Part shown: piece after piece, positions 24,474 to 33,503 of the stretch
Layout of the letters: every line of letters begins with the position of its first letter
How positions within the stretch are numbered: position 1 is the first letter of the stretch
Assembly (NCBI RefSeq): GCF_019966535.1
Contig: NZ_JAIMID010000024.1
Coordinates: 11,845-63,088, forward strand
Length of the DNA: 51,244 nt
Direction: 5' to 3'
Source: Mesobacterium pallidum
GTDB lineage: Bacteria > Pseudomonadota > Alphaproteobacteria > Rhodobacterales > Rhodobacteraceae
Program-made: the position numbers and the translations under genes
Notes under the pieces: generated by a model
Told to the model about the DNA's origin: nothing
The model's input: only the letters and a program-made list of their open reading frames with translations
Database searches by the model: none

Positions 24474-25757
24474 GTGGCGATCTATCATCTCAGCGCAAAA
24501 GTGATCAGCCGGGCAGGGGGCCGGTCGTCTGTCGCAGCCGCCGCCTACCGGACGGCTGGGCGGCTGCGGGATGACCGGCAAGGGTTGGAGCATGACTACA
24601 GCCGCAAGGGTGGCGTCGTGCATGCCGAGATCATGGCCCCCGAAAATGCACCCGACTGGATGCGCGATCGCGACCAACTCTGGAACGCGGTCGAGGCGGT
24701 CGAGAAGCGGCGTGATGCGCAGCTTGCCCGCGAGATCGAGGTTGCCCTTCCCCGCGAGCTTGATCGGGGCGCGCGGTTGGAGCTGTTGCGCGGCTTCGTT
24801 CAGCGCGAGTTTGTCGATCGCGGCATGATCGCGGATGTGGCCGTTCACGAGGGCAAAGCCCGTGACGGCCAGTCGCAGCCCCATGCGCATGTCATGCTGA
24901 CCATGCGTGAGCTCACGGGCGACGGGTTCGGCAAGAAGGATCGCAGCTGGAATGCGCCGGACCTGCTTATGGGCTGGCGGGAAGCCTGGGCGCGGGAGGC
25001 AAATGGCGCACTTGAGCGGGCAGGGCGGTCGGAACGGATCGACCACCGGTCCCTTGATGTTCAGCGCGCTGAGGCGGAACGGCAGGCCGAGCGCGCACGC
25101 GGTGATCGTCAGGACGAACTGGCGCTTGAGCGTGAGAAGAAGGTGATTGAACTGAGCCGGGAGCCAGAGCCCAAAATTGGGCCATCGGCCAATGCTCAGG
25201 AGAAGCGCGGTATTGCCACCGAGCGCGGCGATGCCTTCCGCGCGGCGCAGGACCGCAATGCGCAGCGTCAGGACCTGGGTTGGCGGCAGCTGGAATTGCG
25301 GCTGGAACTGATGGAACGGGGACGCGCGTTCATTGCCACCGCACGCGAGCGGCTGGATCAGCTTTGGGGCCGCGCTGAAGCGGCGATGTCACGGATCAGG
25401 GAGAGGGTTATGGGAGAGATTGAAAGGCCGCAGGTTGGCGCAGAGCGGGGTGATCTGGACCCGCGCCGGGCGGCGGTATTGGGCCGCGACGTCGCGCGCC
25501 CAGAGGTGCAAGCGCCGGATGTCGGGCGGGAGCGCGTTGCGCCCAACGATCCGGATCGGGATCGTCGGGACGCCGTGCTTGGGCGGCAGCGTGACGCCGG
25601 GCAGGAGCGTGGTGCGGCGGCGGCAGAGCGGGATATTGCCGCCCGTGACGGCGAAGACCGTGATCAGGGGCGGCGGGAGTCCATCCTCGGGCGCGGGCGT
25701 GATACGGGGCAGGAGCGTGGGCAAGGTCGCGATCGCGACAGAGACAGGGAACGGTGA
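24474..25757 (+). CDS. MobA/MobL-family relaxase
   Basis: A 427-aa MOBQ relaxase. GTG 24474 with AAGAGAGG upstream gives the family N-terminus AIYHLSAKVISR. Catalytic Tyr25 is at the expected place, and the metal-binding histidines are H125 and H137/H139 (QPHAHV). After about residue 200 the chain becomes an Arg/Glu-rich coiled and low-complexity tail (many RD, RE and QERG repeats) without the helicase or primase domains of larger TraA/MobA proteins. It nicks oriT and pilots the strand to the coupling protein. Confidence 0.92.
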   Translation: MAIYHLSAKVISRAGGRSSVAAAAYRTAGRLRDDRQGLEHDYSRKGGVVHAEIMAPENAPDWMRDRDQLWNAVEAVEKRRDAQLAREIEVALPRELDRGARLELLRGFVQREFVDRGMIADVAVHEGKARDGQSQPHAHVMLTMRELTGDGFGKKDRSWNAPDLLMGWREAWAREANGALERAGRSERIDHRSLDVQRAEAERQAERARGDRQDELALEREKKVIELSREPEPKIGPSANAQEKRGIATERGDAFRAAQDRNAQRQDLGWRQLELRLELMERGRAFIATARERLDQLWGRAEAAMSRIRERVMGEIERPQVGAERGDLDPRRAAVLGRDVARPEVQAPDVGRERVAPNDPDRDRRDAVLGRQRDAGQERGAAAAERDIAARDGEDRDQGRRESILGRGRDTGQERGQGRDRDRDRER

Positions 25758-25783
25758 CCGAAGTCAGCGGAGAGGAGCCGGAT

Positions 25784-26176
25784 ATGAAAAAATGGTGCGT
25801 AGTTCTGGACGCCGCGAAAGCTCCGACCTGCGGTGACTGGATTGCCGTGAGCGGGCTTTGCCCAGGCGAGGAGGAAACAGCACGGTTCCTCTTCCTGGAC
25901 GGGACGCAAGCAGACGGTTTCACTTTTCTGGAGGCTTCACAGGATCAGCTGGACAGCTCTCACGATGGCGAGAAGATTCCGTGGCTGCACTTTCCAGACT
26001 GCATGGAGATCGTCGGGGTGGAACGTCAGGAATGGCGTCCGCCGAGCTGGCCACACGACAAGGCGTTGTGGCGTTTGACCGTGGTGAGCCTGCCGTCGAA
26101 TATCGAGTTCGAGAGAAGGCTCCTTGATGGCCAAGAAAGCAGGCGTGGCATCCTGAGCAGGCTCGGGCTGAAGTAG
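25784..26176 (+). CDS. Hypothetical protein after relaxase
   Basis: A 130-aa soluble acidic protein that I do not recognise. ATG 25784 has GGAGAGGAG 7 bp upstream; a GTG start at 25754 overlapping the relaxase stop is possible. It follows the relaxase directly and is probably co-transcribed as an accessory of the mobilisation region. Confidence 0.6.
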   Translation: MKKWCVVLDAAKAPTCGDWIAVSGLCPGEEETARFLFLDGTQADGFTFLEASQDQLDSSHDGEKIPWLHFPDCMEIVGVERQEWRPPSWPHDKALWRLTVVSLPSNIEFERRLLDGQESRRGILSRLGLK

Positions 26177-26658
26177 GGCGGGCGTGTAGCGATTTAGAGC
26201 AGGGAAAGCGACAGTGCGACGTGGTGGTGATGAGGCTTGATTTGCAGGGTCCCCCCCTCGGGCACCCCCATACCACGACACCGCGATACCGCGAGACCGC
26301 ATTACCCGACACCCCGATACCGTCAGAAGCCAAGACTTACCTTTTATCACAACATGGTACAGCGTATTCACTGGCATGTTTGTGCCAACTCAAAGTTTGA
26401 GTGAGCATGATATAAACCTACCTGATCTAGGAGATTGACAGATTTCGGTCTTACTCAAGCCAAGATTCTGAAACTTGGCATTCGACTCGGCGCGCTTAAT
26501 GTGTCAAGTTTATTCCATCGTGAAGGCAGAGTGAGCTAGCTGCGGGTCCAAACCCAGCCGAACCACTAAAGCGACAGGCCAACGGGGTGTCTGTGCGATG
26601 CCGCTAGCGAAGGGTCCGGGGTCCACACCCGGACCCGTCTACTTATAAGGGCGAGTTG
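26177..26658. other. Intergenic region with short repeats and hairpin
   Basis: No gene is seen. It holds seven tandem degenerate 8-bp units of form NCGAtACC (26267-26321), an AT-richer stretch (26340-26520) and a strong hairpin just before the next gene (26612-26636). Confidence 0.6.
26612..26636. repeat. Perfect hairpin GGGTCCGGG / CCCGGACCC
   Basis: 9-bp perfect arms with a 7-nt loop, ending 22 bp before the start of the following gene. It could act as a leader structure or single-strand origin. No T-run follows, so it is not a simple terminator. Confidence 0.6.
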
Positions 26659-27273
26659 ATGGCAGGTCGTAAGCAAAGTGATATTCTGAAGAAGCAGTTG
26701 GAAATTCGGGCTAAACTTTGGCCGGAAGTAAATCCTAAGATGCTTTGGAGCATGGATAGCGACGGCTGGGTTGCCGTGCCGCGCCTCATGCCTTTGATGA
26801 TGAGCATAATGGATGATTTGTCTGGCAAGGGGTATCCTGTCAGTCGCACTTATCTCGAAATGTGGGCGCGTCTGCGAGACGAGCAGTTCCTTACCCTGAA
26901 TCGCCCCGAGGAGATGGCGTTTCATGCGGGGTTCGAGGGTCAGCGTGCGCTGCGCACCTGGAAGGACCGCGTGCAGCGCCTTGCCAATCTTGGGTTCATT
27001 GGCTTGAAGCCAGGTCCGCTAGGCGACTCGTCCTATGCAGTGTTCTTCAACCCCTATCATGTTGTGAAGCGTGCGTATCTGGACGGCAATGTTCAGGAGC
27101 GGAAATGGCAGGCGTTAGTCGTCAGGGCAAATGAAGTCCGTTCGTTCGATCTGGATGAACTTGATGACGATGGCAAACTCATCCCTGATGCGGAGGAGGA
27201 AGACGCCAAGCCCGCCGCCAAGCCGAGGGCAAAGCGTAGGCCCCGAACCAATCGAGTCACGAAGACGAGCTAG
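26659..27273 (+). CDS. Plasmid hypothetical protein, possible winged-helix
   Basis: A 204-aa protein with a compact helical N-domain (residues 1-150) including LRDEQFLTL and RTWKDRVQRLANLGFIGLKPG, which reads like a winged-helix recognition region. The tail is very acidic then very basic (DELDDDGKLIPDAEEEDAK followed by PRAKRRPRTNR). DNA binding is plausible but unproven. Its stop shares the palindrome CTAG with the stop of the convergent AbiJ-like gene. Confidence 0.6.
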   Translation: MAGRKQSDILKKQLEIRAKLWPEVNPKMLWSMDSDGWVAVPRLMPLMMSIMDDLSGKGYPVSRTYLEMWARLRDEQFLTLNRPEEMAFHAGFEGQRALRTWKDRVQRLANLGFIGLKPGPLGDSSYAVFFNPYHVVKRAYLDGNVQERKWQALVVRANEVRSFDLDELDDDGKLIPDAEEEDAKPAAKPRAKRRPRTNRVTKTS

Positions 27274-28247
27274 AAGGGTATCTCGTCGTCCACGTCACCA
27301 GATGAAGTTGTTGATGACAGCGCTCCTTTAGGAAGCGGCAGATTTGTGACTATGAAAAGGTTGAGTATGTCTTCCCTATCGATGAACATGATCTGCGACC
27401 GCTTCGCCGCATCGAGTTTGTTCCCAAGCCAGTTACGGGCCGCTTTGGTTATTTCGCCCCCTGCAACGATGAAGGCATGATCGACCAGCACGCGCCGATT
27501 AAGTTCAGGGTCAAATATCTCATGCCCAAGCATCATGCTTACCTGATTGTGGATCTCGGCAACGTTTCTGGTGCTGACGCCAGATGCATCCAGTTTACCC
27601 TTCTTGGCTTGGAGACCAAAGTACAGGACGTGGAGCGTCGGTAAGGTAAACTTCATCCACACGTCCTTGCCGTATTCAAGCGCCTTGTCTTTGTGACCGG
27701 CATTGGTGATGCGATGGAACCCGAGTTGACGAAACAGCGGTAACAACACCTCCTCGATCAACTCGTCCTCCGAGCTCTTGTCGAGGTATACGGTGAGCTG
27801 GTCCTTTCGCTCTATCTCAGCGGGCGTCAGTGGTCGGTGCGGGTTTGCCATCTCCGCCACGGTGTTCGTCGCCACGTGCTTTAGCTGACCGATGCCCCTC
27901 TCATCGTAGAACGCTTCCCACCCTTCGCTCCGCAGCACCAGGTTGAGGGCCGCCAGTGCTTGGCTGCGGCTATCGTCACCCTCCTGCGCTTCGCTCTTGT
28001 CCAGCACATTGCGAATGATGCGGAGAAATGCGTCAGGAGGGGCGCTTGGGCTTGCGTGCGGTTGCGCAAGCACCTCCTCTAACCGCTCAGCTACCCATGC
28101 CCATCGGGTTGACCCGTCATGGACATACGGCAGGTCGCAATCGTTGAAGAACTCGCTAATAAAACTGCTCGATCGGTACGGAAAGTCATCCACGTTTCCG
28201 CACACTATGTCAGCCAGCGCTCGAAGGTTTCGGCTCTTCCATTTCAT
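27270..28247 (-). CDS. AbiJ-type protein with Mrr-like nuclease domain
   Basis: A 325-aa protein. The N-terminal domain (1-60: SRNLRALADIVCGN, FPYRSSSFISEFF, YVHDGSTRWAWV) matches the AbiJ N-terminal domain family. The C-terminal domain has EYGKDVWMKF and LQAKKGKLD (D-x(n)-Q-x-K), the form of an Mrr-like PD-(D/E)xK endonuclease. AbiJ-type proteins belong to abortive phage-infection systems, so this is a single-gene defence candidate. It lies next to ardC1 at the edge of the 29.3-kb unit. Confidence 0.75.
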   Translation of the reverse strand: MKWKSRNLRALADIVCGNVDDFPYRSSSFISEFFNDCDLPYVHDGSTRWAWVAERLEEVLAQPHASPSAPPDAFLRIIRNVLDKSEAQEGDDSRSQALAALNLVLRSEGWEAFYDERGIGQLKHVATNTVAEMANPHRPLTPAEIERKDQLTVYLDKSSEDELIEEVLLPLFRQLGFHRITNAGHKDKALEYGKDVWMKFTLPTLHVLYFGLQAKKGKLDASGVSTRNVAEIHNQVSMMLGHEIFDPELNRRVLVDHAFIVAGGEITKAARNWLGNKLDAAKRSQIMFIDREDILNLFIVTNLPLPKGALSSTTSSGDVDDEIPF

Positions 28248-28734
28248 AGCTAGAACTTATCGTGAACATCAATAGCAGGCAAGGGACGGACACGGTCGTC
28301 TCCATGCTGCGGTTGGCATCACCAGCAGCTTTGGCTGAAATTGTGTGATCCCGGCACTTTTGCCGGTCTCGCTTTGAGCGATAGACAGGGCAGGGGATCG
28401 ACGGGCTGACGCCCGCTCACCCCAACCCTGACATTTTCCAAATCCTGTTGATCCGCCTGCCATCCTGGCGGGTCCGAGAAAACCGGCAAGCGCCGCCTGT
28501 GGCGTCGGTTCCGGTCGAGAATTCCGGTTCCTCCCACGCGCAGGCGCGCGGTTCCCTCCCAAATTCACGCCCTTCACCCGGTTGTCACGGCCCCACCAGG
28601 CCGCAGGACGGGCTTTGCCCTTACCTGCTCTGCCGTTCGGAATGCATGGGCATTCCAAACAACAGAACAGGAAGGCCCGCCCATTGGCGGAAAGGGAAAC
28701 AGACCCCGACCGCATCACGCGAGGAGGGTCACAA
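28248..28734. other. Intergenic region upstream of ardC1 with cruciform
   Basis: No convincing gene. GGAATGC-ATGG-GCATTCC (28639-28656) forms a perfect stem, extended outward by CCTGCTCTG/CAGAACAGG (8 of 9). This is a typical leader of plasmid antirestriction genes, which are often expressed early from single-stranded DNA; that function is inferred. GAGGAGG (28721-28727) is the ardC1 ribosome site. Confidence 0.55.
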
Positions 28735-29340
28735 ATGACCAAAGAGAAATTCGACGTTTACACCCATGTCACCAATCAGATTGTCGCGCAGATCGAGGCG
28801 GGAACGCCGCCGTGGCGCAAGCCGTGGACCGGTGGCGGGGTATCGGTCAGTTTGCCGGAACGGTTCAACGGTGAAGCCTATCGGGGCATCAACATCCTGA
28901 TGCTTTGGGCGACAGCGATGACCAAGGACTACAGCTCAGCCCGCTGGATGACGTTCAATCAGGCCAAGCAGTTGGGGGGCCATGTCCGCAAGGGCGAGAA
29001 ATCCGCTACCGTTGTGAAATACGGCACTGTCGAGCGCGAGGACGAGAACGGCGAGGAGCGCCAGATTCCCTATGCCAGGGCCTACCGCGTGTTCAACGCC
29101 GACCAGATCGAGGGGTTGCCGCCCGAATTCTACATCCAGCCCGATCCGCCCCGTGATCTGGGCACCGTGGCCGACCCTGCGTTTGAAGCATTCTTTGCAG
29201 CAAGTGGCGCACAGATCGACAGCACCAAAGAGCCGCGCGCCTACTACAACATCAAGACGGACCGCATCCACATGCCGCCGATCGCGACTTTTCATCGGGC
29301 CGCAGGATATTATGGCACCTTGGCGCATGAGCTGACCCAT
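28735..29340 (+). pseudogene. ardC1 5' fragment, cut at HExxH by RIT copy 2
   Basis: 202 codons of an ArdC-like antirestriction protein. They comprise the ssDNA-binding N-domain (YTHVTNQIVAQIEAGTPPWRKPW), the AYRVFNADQIEG segment and the beginning of the zincin-like domain, ending exactly at AHELTH. The frame then runs into the RIT inverted repeat. The rest of the gene is at 3521-3802. Strong ribosome site GAGGAGG. Unless the element is excised precisely, no functional ArdC is made. Confidence 0.92.
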
Positions 29341-29366
29341 AATGCCGATGTTCGGATTATGCCGCG
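29336..29366. repeat. RIT copy 2 left terminal inverted repeat
   Basis: 31 bp, identical to 3-33. Its outer bases merge with the ACC CAT codons of ardC1. Confidence 0.9.
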
Positions 29367-29556
29367 TTTTTGCTGGCGATTGCTTTTTTCGTTGGGTTCC
29401 TCGCGTTTTCAGGCTGCATAAGACGGCGGCAGAGATCGTCCGTCTTTCAACCAGAGAGAGGTCGGTTTGGAAAACCGCCATGTGCACGTTTCGACAGCGC
29501 CAATCGCATCCGCCCTCTGCCATAAGCGCAACCTTCAACCAGTGAAGGAAATGCTT

Positions 29557-30804
29557 ATGAAAAACGACGAAAAACCTGATCAGACAATCCGAACGCCGCA
29601 ATATGCCGACAACCATGCGGAACGCTTCGGACGTCGGATCGAAGAGGAAGGATACAGTCTCCGTTCCGTTGCCAGCTACAAGGCCACAGCCGAGGTGCTC
29701 TGGGCCGCGATGTTGAAGGCGGACCTCGGGCCCGCTGACTTGACCAAAGATTGTATGGACCGACTGATGGTGCCGGTTATCGACACCGCTTCTGCGAAAG
29801 ACAAAAAACATTGTCGATACCGCATCAATCGGTTCTGGGACTACTTGATTGAGAACGCGGGCGCACCGCAGCGTTCTGTGCCGCCCCTCGATATGTCACC
29901 AAGGGCTGTCCTGAAACGGGAATACGAAACCTACCTCCGCGTCCAGCGTGGCCTATCCGAGGACACCATCTACCACTGCTTGCGGTTTTATGACCGCTTC
30001 CTGACTGCCAAGTTCGGTGCCGGTCTGGGCGACCTCAACACCATCAAGCCCGACGACATCACGGGGTTCATACTTTGGTTGCGAAAGGAGCAAAACGCGC
30101 CGCGTGACAAGACAGGCCCGTCGCATCTTCGCAAACTCTTCCAGTTCCTGTTCTGGAGCGAAAAGACCGAGCGCAACCTGAGCAACGCCGTGCCAAAGGC
30201 GCGCCAACCCAAACCAACCGGCATTCCGCGGTATCTTGAGCCGGAAGAGGTCAATCGTCTCATCGAAGTGGTGCGCGGCCACAAGAAAACGGGTCGGCGC
30301 AACTATGCAATGCTGATGCTGATCGCCCGGCTCGGTCTTCGTGCGCCGGAAGTTACGGCAATAGAGCTGGACGACATCGATTGGCGCGCCGGCGAAATCC
30401 TGATCCGCGGCAAAAGGCAGTTGCAGGATCGGATGCCACTGCCGGCGGAGGTTGGCGAGGCGATTGTCGATTACATCAAGAATGAGCGCCGGGGGCCGGA
30501 ACGCGCGCTGTTCGTCTCGGTGAAACCGCCGTTCAAGAGGTTCAAGGACGCCCAAATCCTGCGCTGGATATTGCGGGATGCCTACGATGCGACCGGCATC
30601 AGCCCGCCGCAAGCGTATATCGGCACGCACATTCTGCGACACAGCCTGGCCACCGATATGCTGCGAAAGGGCGCTTCACTAGCCGAGATCGGGGATGTGC
30701 TGCGTCACCGATCCGCGATGACCACGACCATCTATGCGCAATACGATGTGGATGCCCTGCGCTTGATCTCGCGCCCCTGGCCGACTTCGGGAGACGTGCA
30801 ATGA
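29557..30804 (+). CDS. RIT tyrosine recombinase A (copy 2)
   Basis: Identical protein to the product of 224-1471, with all catalytic residues intact. Because both copies are unmutated, either could supply recombinase for resolving the repeat pair. Confidence 0.9.
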   Translation: MKNDEKPDQTIRTPQYADNHAERFGRRIEEEGYSLRSVASYKATAEVLWAAMLKADLGPADLTKDCMDRLMVPVIDTASAKDKKHCRYRINRFWDYLIENAGAPQRSVPPLDMSPRAVLKREYETYLRVQRGLSEDTIYHCLRFYDRFLTAKFGAGLGDLNTIKPDDITGFILWLRKEQNAPRDKTGPSHLRKLFQFLFWSEKTERNLSNAVPKARQPKPTGIPRYLEPEEVNRLIEVVRGHKKTGRRNYAMLMLIARLGLRAPEVTAIELDDIDWRAGEILIRGKRQLQDRMPLPAEVGEAIVDYIKNERRGPERALFVSVKPPFKRFKDAQILRWILRDAYDATGISPPQAYIGTHILRHSLATDMLRKGASLAEIGDVLRHRSAMTTTIYAQYDVDALRLISRPWPTSGDVQ

Positions 30805-31745
30805 AGACGCTATCTCAACGACTTGACGAATACCTGGCCCTGCGGCGCTCGATGGGCTTTGATCTTTCTTTCGACGAACGTGTCCTGCGCAAGTTCACGA
30901 CTTATGGCGATGAAAACGGATTCGATCGGATCTCGACGCCCTTGTTCCTTGATTGGAAAGCGAACTACGGCAGCGCGGACAACAACACATGGTCTTGCCG
31001 CCTTGGAATGGTCCGCAGGTTCGCCTACTGGCTCGCGGAACACGATGATCGGACCGAAACCCCGTCCAGTCAGCTTGTCACAGGTCGCTACCGAAGACGG
31101 GTGCCGTACATTTACACGCCCAGGCAGATTGCAGACATTGTTGCGGAGGCAGGTCGGCTGCCGTCACCCTACGGCCTCCGAGCCGCATTGTGGCAGACCC
31201 TGTTCGGTCTGATCGCGGTGACAGGCATGCGCGTGAGCGAAGCTTTGTCTCTGGATCGGCAGGACGTCGATCTGAAACGCGGCTTGCTCACGCTCAGAAA
31301 CACCAAAAATGGCAAGGACCGGCAGCTTCCCATCAACGGCGGCACCGTTGAGCGGCTTGCTCACTATGCCGGGTTGCGGGACCGGCTGGTCCCGCGTCAA
31401 TCATCCCGGTTCTTCATCAAAGAGGATGGCGAACCGGCGGGAGATTGTGGGGCACGCTACAACTTCGCGCAGGTCGGCAGAAATATCGGCCTTCGGTCAC
31501 CGCAAGCCTTCAACCGCCACGGCCATGGACCGCGCATCCATGATTTGCGGCACAGTTTTGCCGTCCACACCATCCTGGACTGGTTCCGCGATGGCCGGGA
31601 CATCGAGGCCGAAATGTACAAGCTCAGCACCTATCTCGGCCATTCTGAGCCAAAGCACACATTCTGGTACATCGAGGCCGTGCCAGAATTGATGCAACTC
31701 GCTGCCGCGCGGGCTGAACAGCAGGTTCTGGAGGGCGCATCATGA
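30801..31745 (+). CDS. RIT tyrosine recombinase B (copy 2)
   Basis: Identical protein to the product of 1468-2412, with the same 4-bp overlaps to its neighbours. Confidence 0.9.
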   Translation: MKTLSQRLDEYLALRRSMGFDLSFDERVLRKFTTYGDENGFDRISTPLFLDWKANYGSADNNTWSCRLGMVRRFAYWLAEHDDRTETPSSQLVTGRYRRRVPYIYTPRQIADIVAEAGRLPSPYGLRAALWQTLFGLIAVTGMRVSEALSLDRQDVDLKRGLLTLRNTKNGKDRQLPINGGTVERLAHYAGLRDRLVPRQSSRFFIKEDGEPAGDCGARYNFAQVGRNIGLRSPQAFNRHGHGPRIHDLRHSFAVHTILDWFRDGRDIEAEMYKLSTYLGHSEPKHTFWYIEAVPELMQLAAARAEQQVLEGAS

Positions 31746-32740
31746 TCGCGACCTATCCCTTGCCCGTCTATGTGCAGCGGTTCTTCACCGAGCGGCTGTT
31801 AACCCAGATGCAGGCCAGCCCAAACACGATTGCCAGCTATCGCGACACCTTCCGGCTCTTGCTGAGATACGCCGAGGCGCAAACCAGGCTGCCGCCGACT
31901 GAGCTACATGTGGCTCATATTGACGCCGACATCATCGGGCAGTTCTTGACCTTCTGCGAGGAGAAACGCGGCAACAGCGCGCGAAGCCGAAACACGCGCC
32001 TCGCGGCCATTCGCTCGTTCTTCAAATATGTCGCGGGCTGTGAACCCCAGTTGCTGCATCATTGCCAGAAGGTGCTGGCGATGCCCTCCAAGCGGCACGA
32101 AAAACGTGTCGTGGACTTCCTGACCCGTGACGAAATGGAGGCCCTGCTGAAGGCGCCCGACCAATCGACCTGGTTTGGGCGGCGAGATCGGGTCCTGCTC
32201 CTCACAATGATCCAAACCGGCCTGCGTGTATCGGAGCTGATCGGCCTGCGCGTCAGGGATGTTGAACTCGGCACGGGGCCGCACCTGAGGTGCATGGGCA
32301 AAGGCCGCAAGGAACGCGCGACGCCACTTCGGGCAGATAGTCGGGATGCTGTGAAAGCCTGGCTTGCCCAGATTGACGCCGAACCCAACGATCCCCTGTT
32401 CGCGACAATCCGCAGAACGCCTTTGAGCCGCGATGCGGTTGAACGGATCGTTCGGAAACACGCGGCCGCGGCCGCCTCGACCAGTTCGACGTTCAGATTG
32501 AAACGCGTCACGCCGCATGTCTTGCGCCATACCGCCGCAATGCAGCTTCTGCAGAGCGGTGTTGACCGAACGATCATTGCGCTCTGGCTGGGCCATGAGT
32601 CGGTCGAGACGACACAGGTCTACATCCATGCCGATATCGAACTGAAGGAAAGAGCGATGGCGCTGACAAAGCCGGTCGACGGCACGGGCGGACGGTATCG
32701 ACCGGGCGACGAACTGCTGGCATTCTTGGAGGCGCTCTGA
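31742..32740 (+). CDS. RIT tyrosine recombinase C (copy 2)
   Basis: Identical protein to the product of 2409-3407. It ends 56 bp before the right inverted repeat. Confidence 0.92.
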   Translation: MIATYPLPVYVQRFFTERLLTQMQASPNTIASYRDTFRLLLRYAEAQTRLPPTELHVAHIDADIIGQFLTFCEEKRGNSARSRNTRLAAIRSFFKYVAGCEPQLLHHCQKVLAMPSKRHEKRVVDFLTRDEMEALLKAPDQSTWFGRRDRVLLLTMIQTGLRVSELIGLRVRDVELGTGPHLRCMGKGRKERATPLRADSRDAVKAWLAQIDAEPNDPLFATIRRTPLSRDAVERIVRKHAAAAASTSSTFRLKRVTPHVLRHTAAMQLLQSGVDRTIIALWLGHESVETTQVYIHADIELKERAMALTKPVDGTGGRYRPGDELLAFLEAL

Positions 32741-32796
32741 ACTATGCCGACACGCCGCGCCGGTCTTCCCACAGCGCAACAGGTTGTGCGGATCGG

Positions 32797-32827
32797 CGCG
32801 GCATAATCCGAACATCGGCATTATGGG
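32797..32827. repeat. RIT copy 2 right terminal inverted repeat
   Basis: 31 bp, identical to 3464-3494. Read on the minus strand, ardC2 runs GCC CAT directly into it; the extra palindrome found at 3497-3516 is absent here. Confidence 0.9.
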
Positions 32828-33464
32828 CCAACTCATGGGCCCAGACCCCGTAGAAGTTCCGCGGGTTCTCAAACCGCGTGATGGACGGCATGTAGACCTT
32901 GTCCACGGGCGGCAAATAGTACGCTTCCGTGCCCGTGAAGACGGTCGTGATGTCGATAGCGTCGAAAAACGCCTGCATGTGCGGGATGGGTTCAGCGGGC
33001 GGATGCTCGGGCGCGGGCTCCGGGTCCGGATAGAAGCTCTCGGGCAAGCCCTCGATCTGACAGGCATTGAACACGCGGTAGGATTTCTGGAAGCGGAAGA
33101 CGCGGGCCTCCTCGGAGTGATCATTGCTCTCCCCCTGATCATCCTCGCCGTCGGCGTCTTTCCGGCTTTGACCATAATAGACGACGACAGAGGACTTCTC
33201 GCCCTTGCGCACCTTCGCGTCCAACGCATTGGCCTGCGGCAGCGTCATCCAGAAGGGCGAGCTATGGCCCGCCATGACGGTGCGCATGGTCAGCAGGAAG
33301 TTGTTGACCCCTTGGTAGGGCTCACCGCCCACGCGCAGGGGGCGTGAGCTGCCGCCTGCCGTCCAGGGCTTGCGCCACGGCAGAACGCCGCGCTCGATGA
33401 TGCGGATGATTTCGTTCGTGATGACCTCGGAGGCATCAAATTTGGGCGTGCGGGATCGGGCCAT
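32823..33464 (-). pseudogene. ardC2 5' fragment, cut at HExxH by RIT copy 2
   Basis: 214 codons of a second, clearly different ArdC-like protein: VITNEIIRIIERGVLPWRKPW, then KSYRVFNACQIEG, ending at AHELAH. AGGAGG precedes ATG 33464. It breaks at the same His codon as ardC1 but on the opposite strand relative to the RIT genes. Its 3' half is not in the window; if RIT copy 1 was its other boundary, the half should lie just left of position 1 on the minus strand. Confidence 0.92.
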
Positions 33465-33503
33465 GGCTGGCCTCCTTTCGTGTGTGGGTGAGATGTTTGG
33501 GGA

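Larger units (their letters stand above)
29334..32829 (+). mobile_element. RIT element, copy 2
   Basis: Same 3496-bp sequence as 1-3496, offset by 29,333 bp and in the same orientation; all encoded proteins are identical. Left flank is ardC1 5' part on the plus strand, right flank is ardC2 5' part on the minus strand. The two sides therefore come from different genes, so this copy does not sit in a simple single insertion. Confidence 0.92.

Noticed and set aside
26267..26321. Seven tandem 8-bp units of form NCGAtACC
   Set aside because: Degenerate, short and not near a known origin gene; noted as a repeat but no function can be supported.
27270..27273. Convergent genes sharing CTAG as both stop codons
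   Set aside because: Real overlap, but a chance consequence of a palindromic stop region with no evident function.
31904..33229. 441-codon minus-strand frame spanning RIT copy 2 and ardC2
   Set aside because: Antisense to recombinase C and out of frame with ardC2; low-complexity Arg/Ser composition.
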